DNA of 56,000 nt, from positions 1 through 56,000 of the forward strand of contig JABLXP010000007.1 of NCBI GenBank assembly GCA_013178045.1, read 5' to 3'. Shown here piece after piece: positions 50,920-56,000 of this stretch. Source of the DNA: Bacillota bacterium. GTDB taxonomy: Bacteria > Bacillota > Ch66. Both the position numbers and the translations under genes were made by a program. The notes under the pieces are model-generated. The model saw only the letters and a program-made list of their open reading frames with translations, was not told the origin of the DNA and made no database searches. The stretch's first letter is position 1; each line of letters starts with the position of its first letter.

Positions 50920-50959
50920 TCGGCCAGGATGAAAAATGGCTTGACATTGGAGGATGTTT

Positions 50960-52582
50960 ATGCGGCCAACACGATATTTAATTCAATTTGACCCTAGGCG
51001 TATTCATTTCGAACAGACAGACTTCTTGGTGATCGGCAGCGGGATTGCCGGTCTGTTCACGGCCTTGAAGGCCCAAAATTATGGCCAGGTAACTTGCCTG
51101 ACCAAAAAGGGCATTACCGATACCAACACGGAGAGGGCGCAAGGAGGTATCGCCGTCGCGATCGATGAAAGCGATTCTCCCATTCTGCATCTGGAGGACA
51201 CCTTGAAGGCCGGGGCCGGATTGTGCGACCAGGCAGCGGTAGAGGTGCTGGTAACAGAAGGACCAGCGCGGGTACATGATTTAATTCGTTTGGGCGCCCA
51301 ATTTGATCACCATGGCGACACGATCGTTTTAACCAGAGAAGCGGCCCACAGCCGACCCAGAGTTGTGCACGCGCGCGATTTCACCGGCGATGAGATTCAA
51401 CGGACCTTAGTCCGCAACTGCCGGGAGGCGGCCGATATTGTTATCAAAGAGAACCATTTTGTGCTTGATTTGTTGACCAACCGGGCTGGCCGGTGTCTGG
51501 GTGCGCTGGCTTATGATACCGAAAAACGCGAACTTGTTGCCTACATAGGACCAATCACGGTTGTGGCTACCGGAGGACTCGGACAATTATACCGGAACAC
51601 CACCAATCCGGCTATTGCCACTGGAGATGGTTTAGCGGCTGGGTACCGGGCTGGTGCTGAACTTATGGATATGGAATTTATGCAGTTCCATCCTACTGCT
51701 CTGGCGGTACCACATGCTCCTCGATTTCTGATCAGTGAGGCGGTCAGGGGAGAGGGCGGCATTTTGCGAAATTCCCAGGGGAAACGGTTTATGCCGGATT
51801 ATCATCCCGCGGCGGAACTCGCGCCGCGCGATGTAGTGGCCCGGGCGATCTGGCGTGAGCTCGCGGACACGGGGCAGGAATGTGTGTTCATGGACGTAAC
51901 CCATCTCGAGCGGGAGTGGCTAAAAAAGCGTTTCCCCACGATTTTCAACACGTGTGCCTTTTATGGTCTGGACATGGGAACGGATCTGATTCCGGTCGCC
52001 CCGGCCGCTCACTATATGATGGGTGGAATTCGGACCAATCTAGATGGAGCGACCAATTTACCAGGATTGTATGCCTGTGGTGAAGCGGCCTGTAATGGTG
52101 TCCACGGAGCGAACAGATTAGCCAGCAATTCGCTTTTAGACGGGCTAGTATTTGGGCACCGGATAGTCGAAGCGGTTAAAAATGAAATTGGTAAAACTGT
52201 CCCGTGGTCAAGGGAAGATTTAATTGATGCCGCTGAGAGTGGTTACCCGGTCCGGAACGAGCCTTCTTTTGATCCGAAAGAACTGACGAACCAGATTAAA
52301 GACCTTGCCTGGGAGTACGCTGGTTTGATCCGCTCGGCGCAAGGGCTGGCCATTGCCAGGCAGAAGTTGGCCGCGCTGGCGTCGGAAATAACGGGTCTGG
52401 TTCTAGAACCAGATTGTTTGGAAGCGGTCAATTTGCTTTTGTCAGCCAGGCTGATGGTCGAGGCGGCGGCCCGACGCACCGAAAGTAGAGGTGCCCATTT
52501 CCGCCATGATTACCCTGAACGTGATGACGTTAACTGGTTGAAACATATTATTCTTCACAACTGCTTGTGTAGTGCTTGCTAA
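50960..52582 (+). CDS. nadB: L-aspartate oxidase
   Basis: NadB oxidises aspartate to iminoaspartate with FAD, feeding NadA. The 540-residue flavoprotein has [17 protein letters not shown] (FAD-binding), the [11 protein letters not shown] loop, [14 protein letters not shown], and the substrate region [10 protein letters not shown] with [16 protein letters not shown] 50960 lies 6 nt after GGAGG; ATG 50954 is too close. In anaerobes fumarate is the likely electron acceptor (known for the family). It ends in a GGGCGA/TCGCCC hairpin. Confidence 0.96.
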   Translation: MRPTRYLIQFDPRRIHFEQTDFLVIGSGIAGLFTALKAQNYGQVTCLTKKGITDTNTERAQGGIAVAIDESDSPILHLEDTLKAGAGLCDQAAVEVLVTEGPARVHDLIRLGAQFDHHGDTIVLTREAAHSRPRVVHARDFTGDEIQRTLVRNCREAADIVIKENHFVLDLLTNRAGRCLGALAYDTEKRELVAYIGPITVVATGGLGQLYRNTTNPAIATGDGLAAGYRAGAELMDMEFMQFHPTALAVPHAPRFLISEAVRGEGGILRNSQGKRFMPDYHPAAELAPRDVVARAIWRELADTGQECVFMDVTHLEREWLKKRFPTIFNTCAFYGLDMGTDLIPVAPAAHYMMGGIRTNLDGATNLPGLYACGEAACNGVHGANRLASNSLLDGLVFGHRIVEAVKNEIGKTVPWSREDLIDAAESGYPVRNEPSFDPKELTNQIKDLAWEYAGLIRSAQGLAIARQKLAALASEITGLVLEPDCLEAVNLLLSARLMVEAAARRTESRGAHFRHDYPERDDVNWLKHIILHNCLCSAC

Positions 52583-52606
52583 AATCATTAATGAGTGGTA
52601 AGATAA

Positions 52607-52637
52607 TGTTAACAAGATAGGGGCGAATGGGTTAACG
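52607..52637 (+). promoter_or_regulatory. BirA-like operator 1 (upstream of bioY)
   Basis: TGTTAACA (52607-52614), 15-nt spacer, GGTTAACG (52630-52637). It resembles the BirA pattern TGTTAAC-N14/16-GTTAACA but with two off-consensus ends, and overlaps the nadB terminator hairpin. Confidence 0.4.
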
Positions 52638-52650
52638 ATCGCCCTATTTT
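52619..52650 (+). terminator. nadB terminator
   Basis: GGGCGA (52621-52626) and TCGCCC (52639-52644), then TATTTT. Confidence 0.6.
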
Positions 52651-52661
52651 CACGTAAATTG

Positions 52662-52691
52662 TGTTAACTTTAACAAAGAAAATAGTTAACA
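52662..52691 (+). promoter_or_regulatory. BirA-like operator 2 (upstream of bioY)
   Basis: TGTTAACT (52662-52669), 14-nt spacer, AGTTAACA (52684-52691): a perfectly symmetric match to the Gram-positive biotin repressor (BirA) site. It lies 120 nt before the bioY start, so biotin-BirA would repress bioY. Confidence 0.7.
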
Positions 52692-52813
52692 AAAATTGAT
52701 TAAAGGGGGCAAGAAAACAGGCATATTAACCGCAGAAAGTAATAAAGTAATATAACATGATCAGACTAATTATTTCTCGTAAAGTTTTTAAAGATGAGAG
52801 GAGGATTACGCCT

Positions 52814-53386
52814 GTGAAATTATCGACCCGAGAAATGGTTCGAGTCGCATTATTTACTGGTCTGACCTGTATTGTGGCTCTGATTCTCAAGTGGGGAGGA
52901 GAGATCCTTGTCCCGTTTAGCTTTTTGCCCATGATGGCTATGCTGGCCGGTGCCTTGCTTGGTAGTCGATTGGGCGCGATGAGCATGGTGGTTTACGTCG
53001 TGATGGGGCTGGTAGGGATACCGGTTTTTGCTAAGCCGCCCTATGGTGGACTTGCTTACGTGCTGCAGCCTACTTTTGGCTTTATACTAGGTTTTATTGC
53101 GGCGGCTGTTGTGGTTGGGAAGATTTTGCAGGGGAATACGCGGTTTAGCGTTGTTCGTTATGCTGTGGCGATGGTTGCCGGTATTACAATCATTTATTTA
53201 TTTGGCTTGCCGTATATGTACGCTATTCTAAATTTCTACCTGGGCAAATCAATATCAATGATGCGGGTGATTCAAGTTGGCTTCCTACCGTTTATCGGAC
53301 TTGATCTGGTCAAAGGGGTTATTGCCGCCGGGATCGCGAAAGTGGTCAAGGAACGGGTAGCCTTCTTGGCAGAACGGGCCGCTTAA
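52814..53386 (+). CDS. bioY: Biotin transporter substrate-binding subunit BioY
   Basis: A 190-residue membrane protein with about six helices, the S-component of the ECF-type biotin importer. Clear marks are VPFSFLPMMAMLAGALLGSRLGAMSMVVYVVMGLVGIPVF and the GLAYVLQPTFGFILGFIAAA segment. GTG 52814 has GAGGAGG upstream; an ATG at 52757 is in frame but lacks a ribosome site. No bioM/bioN energising genes lie nearby, so it must share a general ECF module or work alone. Two BirA-like operators upstream fit biotin control. Confidence 0.95.
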   Translation: MKLSTREMVRVALFTGLTCIVALILKWGGEILVPFSFLPMMAMLAGALLGSRLGAMSMVVYVVMGLVGIPVFAKPPYGGLAYVLQPTFGFILGFIAAAVVVGKILQGNTRFSVVRYAVAMVAGITIIYLFGLPYMYAILNFYLGKSISMMRVIQVGFLPFIGLDLVKGVIAAGIAKVVKERVAFLAERAA

Positions 53387-53402
53387 GGCGGCTCATTTTT
53401 TT
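53377..53402 (+). terminator. bioY terminator
   Basis: GCCGC (53378-53382) and GCGGC (53388-53392) with loop TTAAG, followed by TCATTTTTTTC. Overlaps the bioY stop and the end of the minus-strand small ORF. Confidence 0.6.
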
Positions 53403-53536
53403 CATTTCGTCTGGGCGTTTTTGATCCGGCGAGACCAAAAGGCGTAAAGAATTATACCAACTAAAGCGACGAGTCCGACGCCGATTAAGATATTGACGAT
53501 GTTCATGGTTTTTGTGTCCATGATCAAACCAAACAT
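53402..53536 (-). CDS. Small (44-residue) single-span membrane protein
   Basis: On the minus strand an AGGAGATGAAAATAA ribosome site precedes ATG 53536. The product is 44 residues: a short polar start, one hydrophobic helix (IVNILIGVGLVALVGIILYAF, about residues 13-33) and a basic tail (WSRRIKNAQTK). The helix plus positively charged end suggest an N-out, C-in bitopic protein. It stands alone between bioY and the P1 peptidase gene, in a 328-bp gap otherwise empty apart from the bioY terminator. Function unknown. Confidence 0.6.
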   Translation of the reverse strand: MFGLIMDTKTMNIVNILIGVGLVALVGIILYAFWSRRIKNAQTK

Positions 53537-53714
53537 TTATTTTCATCTCCTGGCTTAAGATTTGTAATGACTGACCAAAGGTCTCTACCCTTATAGCGCG
53601 TAATGAAATGACTTTCTTTACAATTATTATTCGCTGGTTGAGGGATACTATACATCTGATTTGTAAGTTTACAAAACCCCGTGGCAATGGTTAAAATAAA
53701 AGGGGGTGGCGGTA

Positions 53715-54683
53715 ATGTATGGGCATCTGACCGATGTACCAGGAGTAGAGGTCGGACAGGCGACAGACCCGATAGGACTGACGGGCTGCACAGTGATCTT
53801 GACCAAAAATGGTGCCGTGGCTGGAGTTGATGTCCGGGGAGCGGCGCCGGGCACACGGGAAACAGACTTGCTGCGACCGATGCACTTGATCGAAAAAACA
53901 CATGCTATCGTGCTCACCGGTGGGAGTGCCTTTGGTTTGGACGCCGCGAGCGGTGTCATGCAGTTTCTGGAAGAGCAGGGTGTTGGGCACGATGTGGGTG
54001 TTACTCGCGTACCGATTGTCCCGGCAGCGGTGTTGTTTGACCTCGGAGTGGGTGATCACCGGGCAAGGCCTGACCGAATGATGGGCTATCAGGCTTGCCT
54101 GAGCGCAGGGCAGGGGCCGATTGTGGAAGGTAACGTTGGCGCCGGTACGGGGGCGACCATAGGCAAGCTGCTGGGATATGCACATTGTACGAAAAGTGGA
54201 GTAGGCACATTTTCTCTTAGTCTGGATAATGGTTTAATCGTGGGAGCTCTAGTTGCCGTCAATGCGTTTGGTGATGTGGTTGACCCGCAGACCGGCCAAG
54301 TTGTGGCCGGCTTGCGCAGTCCCGAGGACGGCCGGTTCATTAGCACCGTTGAATGGCTGAAAACTCGTGGCTTCGGGCAGGCAATCAGCCCAGGGACCAA
54401 TACCACGATCGGCGTAGTCGCTACCAATGCCAGTCTAAATAAAGAGCAAGTAAACAAAGTGGCGCAGCTGGCCCACAACGGGCTGGTGAAAACGATTGCG
54501 CCTGTCCACACTATGTTTGACGGAGACACTATTTTTGCCCTGGCCACCGGCCAGGTTCCAGGTGATGTCAATGTGGTCGGCGTATTAGCGGTTGAGGTCG
54601 TGGCTCAGGCGGTGCTCAGGGCAGTGAAAGCGGCCACCACGGTGAATGGAATTAAGGCTTGGTCAGACGTCAGCAAAATATAG
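53715..54683 (+). CDS. P1 (DmpA/S58) family peptidase
   Basis: A 322-residue Ntn-hydrolase-type peptidase of the DmpA family (L-aminopeptidase/beta-peptidase), known to self-cleave into two chains. Visible: TDVPGVEVGQATD at the start, GCTVIL, GVDVRGAAPGTRETDLL, VLTGGSAFGLDAASGVM, and the probable processing/active region PGTNTTIGVVATNA near residues 220-233. ATG 53715 lies 8 nt after AGGGGG. It is followed by coaX at 12 nt. Substrate cannot be told from sequence; the family acts on small peptides and amides. Confidence 0.88.
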   Translation: MYGHLTDVPGVEVGQATDPIGLTGCTVILTKNGAVAGVDVRGAAPGTRETDLLRPMHLIEKTHAIVLTGGSAFGLDAASGVMQFLEEQGVGHDVGVTRVPIVPAAVLFDLGVGDHRARPDRMMGYQACLSAGQGPIVEGNVGAGTGATIGKLLGYAHCTKSGVGTFSLSLDNGLIVGALVAVNAFGDVVDPQTGQVVAGLRSPEDGRFISTVEWLKTRGFGQAISPGTNTTIGVVATNASLNKEQVNKVAQLAHNGLVKTIAPVHTMFDGDTIFALATGQVPGDVNVVGVLAVEVVAQAVLRAVKAATTVNGIKAWSDVSKI

Positions 54684-54695
54684 AGGGGTGGAAAA

Positions 54696-55463
54696 ATGAT
54701 TCTGGTGTTCGACGTCGGAAACAGTAACATTGTGATGGGTGTGTACGACGAGGACAAACTGTTAACGCACTGGCGAATCTCGACTGACCGGCAGAAAACA
54801 GCTGATGAATACGCGATGCTGATTAAAAACCTGTTCGACTACCACGGGCTGCAGATGAAAGAGATTAAAGCCCTGGTTATTTCCTCTGTAGTCCCCCCTT
54901 TGATGGCGCCATTAGTTGATATGTCCCAACGATACTTTGGGGTAGAGCCTCTGGTGGTTGGCCCAGGCATCAAAACAGGTATTTCTTTACGCTACGAAAA
55001 TCCCCGGGAGATTGGAGCGGACCGTGTAGTTAACGCGATTGCCGCCTACGAGAAATATGGTGGGCCGGTGATCGTAGTTGATTTTGGGACGGCGACCACT
55101 TTTTGTGCGATTGCCAGGAATGGCGACTACCTGGGCGGTGCAATTGCCCCGGGGATTGGTATTTCCACGGAAGCCTTGTTCCAGCGGGCGGCCAAGCTGC
55201 CGAGAATTGAGCTGATTAAGCCCAAGTCCGTGATAGGGCGAAACACGGTGGCCTCGATGCAGGCAGGGATTATTTATGGCTTCATCGGTCAAGTTGATGG
55301 CATCGTGGAAAGAATGAAAGCCGAGTTAGGTGGTGATGCTTTTGTGGTAGCTACCGGCGGACTAGCCGAATTAATTGCTCAGGATTCACACACCATTGAT
55401 AAGGTTGATCCCTTGCTAACCCTGGAGGGTCTGCGGTTAATATACGAGCGCAATAACCCCTGA
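54696..55463 (+). CDS. coaX: Type III pantothenate kinase
   Basis: CoaX phosphorylates pantothenate, the first step from pantothenate to CoA; it belongs to the ASKHA fold and is not feedback-inhibited by CoA. The 255-residue protein starts with [16 protein letters not shown] (phosphate loop), has [37 protein letters not shown] and [10 protein letters not shown]. It completes the pathway begun by the pan genes about 5 kb upstream. AGAGGGGTGGAAA precedes the ATG. Confidence 0.96.
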   Translation: MILVFDVGNSNIVMGVYDEDKLLTHWRISTDRQKTADEYAMLIKNLFDYHGLQMKEIKALVISSVVPPLMAPLVDMSQRYFGVEPLVVGPGIKTGISLRYENPREIGADRVVNAIAAYEKYGGPVIVVDFGTATTFCAIARNGDYLGGAIAPGIGISTEALFQRAAKLPRIELIKPKSVIGRNTVASMQAGIIYGFIGQVDGIVERMKAELGGDAFVVATGGLAELIAQDSHTIDKVDPLLTLEGLRLIYERNNP

Positions 55464-55483
55464 CGGAGAGGTCAGGGGTTATT
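55452..55483 (+). terminator. coaX terminator
   Basis: 13-nt perfect arms AATAACCCCTGAC (55452-55464) and GTCAGGGGTTATT (55471-55483) that include the coaX stop codon, A/T-rich on both sides. Confidence 0.85.
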
Positions 55484-55547
55484 ATAATCACGGTAAAAAA
55501 GCAACAAAATAGACAATGGTGGATGACAGAAGGAGCGAAATGAACCA

Positions 55548-56000
55548 GTGCAAATCGGTAGCGTGATGATCGCCAACCGCGTGTTTGCGGCACCAATGGC
55601 CGGTGTCACAGACAAAGCTTTCAGGATACTGGCCAGGGAGGCCGGGTGCGGCCTGGTCTACACGGAGATGGTCAGTGATCAAGCGCTCTTACACCACAAC
55701 CAGCGGACGTTGGATATTCTGGACATCTCGGGTGAAGCTCAGCCAATCGCGGTCCAAATTTTTGGCTCAGACCCGGACAAAATGGCGGCAGCCGCCAGGT
55801 TAGTGGTTAAAGCCGGGGCGAGTATTGTGGACATCAACATGGGTTGCCCAACACCGAAAATTGTCCGCAACGGAGAGGGAGCGGCTTTAATGCGTGACCT
55901 TCCTCGGGCCACGGAGATTATTTCCCGGGTGGTCCAGGTAGTGCCAGTGCCAGTAACGGTTAAAATGCGTAAAGGCTGGGATGATACTGAGGTTAATGCG
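55548..56000 (+). CDS. dusB: tRNA-dihydrouridine synthase DusB (truncated by window end)
   Basis: The reading frame runs off the window. 151 residues are seen, starting VQIGSVMIANRVFAAPMAGVTDKAFR, then MVSDQALLHHN, QIFGSDPDKMAAAA, the DINMGCPTPKIVRNGEGAALM motif and VTVKMRKGWDD. These are the FMN-binding and catalytic features of Dus enzymes, which reduce uridines in tRNA D-loops. The GTG at 55548 is about 12 nt after AAGGAG; ATG 55566 is a possible alternative. coaX-fol-dusB grouping is as in B. subtilis. Confidence 0.93.
   Translation, partial: MQIGSVMIANRVFAAPMAGVTDKAFRILAREAGCGLVYTEMVSDQALLHHNQRTLDILDISGEAQPIAVQIFGSDPDKMAAAARLVVKAGASIVDINMGCPTPKIVRNGEGAALMRDLPRATEIISRVVQVVPVPVTVKMRKGWDDTEVNA

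Overview
The window comes from a spore-forming, anaerobic Bacillota (class Clostridia), most like the Peptococcaceae/Desulfotomaculum-Pelotomaculum relatives. Three things point there: the sporulation genes (spoIIR, spoVG, spoVT, yabP, yabQ, spoIIE, fin), the [FeFe]-hydrogenase genes with their maturases, and a selenocysteine formate dehydrogenase. The lineage is inferred from gene content and family resemblance only.

The backbone is the block known from Bacillus subtilis (ispE-purR-spoVG-glmU-prs-pth-fin-mfd-spoVT-yabM-mazG-rqcP-yabP-yabQ-divIC-yabR-spoIIE-tilS-ftsH-coaX-folP-folB-folK-dusB), broken up by insertions. Region 1 (1-22.3 kb): spoIIR, ispE, a GntR regulator, a nucleotidyltransferase, purR, spoVG, glmU, prs, a PRC-barrel protein (minus strand), pth, a small PrsW-like membrane protein, fin, mfd, a PrsA-like foldase, spoVT, a SpoVB-like flippase, mazG, hup, rqcP, yabP, yabQ, a small HTH protein, divIC, an S1-domain protein and ppx.

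Region 2 (22.4-35.3 kb) is a hydrogen/formate island lying between yabR-ppx and spoIIE. A minus-strand operon encodes a TM1266-type regulator, HydG and HydF, behind a sigma-A-like promoter and a leader of about 218 nt that looks like an attenuator. Next is an IS607-type element whose serine recombinase and TnpB-like protein form one 775-residue ORF. Then come fdhA, read through an in-frame UGA as selenocysteine with a SECIS-like hairpin, and the hydrogenase genes hydC-hydB-hydA. FdhA and HydA have the same iron-sulfur N-terminal module, with every ligand at the same residue number. This suggests both exchange electrons with the NuoE/NuoF-like HydC/HydB pair, linking NAD(H), H2 and formate.

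Region 3 (35.4-56 kb): spoIIE with a Spo0A-type promoter, tilS, ftsH, ndk, a hotdog thioesterase, formate-THF ligase (fhs), folP-folB-folK, a pantothenate set (DUF2520 dehydrogenase, panB, panC, panD), nadA-nadB, bioY behind two BirA-like operators, a 44-residue membrane protein on the minus strand, a P1-family peptidase, coaX and the start of dusB. The fhs and fol genes feed one-carbon metabolism, and formate from FdhA could enter through Fhs. The pan genes and coaX serve coenzyme A synthesis.

The points most worth a second look are the recombinase-TnpB fusion with no acidic residue at the expected RuvC-III position, the switch-like leader of the hydrogenase maturation operon, the Sec-FdhA/HydCBA cluster with its shared module, the probable frameshift in the PrsW-like gene, and a perfect palindrome upstream of a small HTH gene. 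No rRNA, tRNA or CRISPR array was seen.
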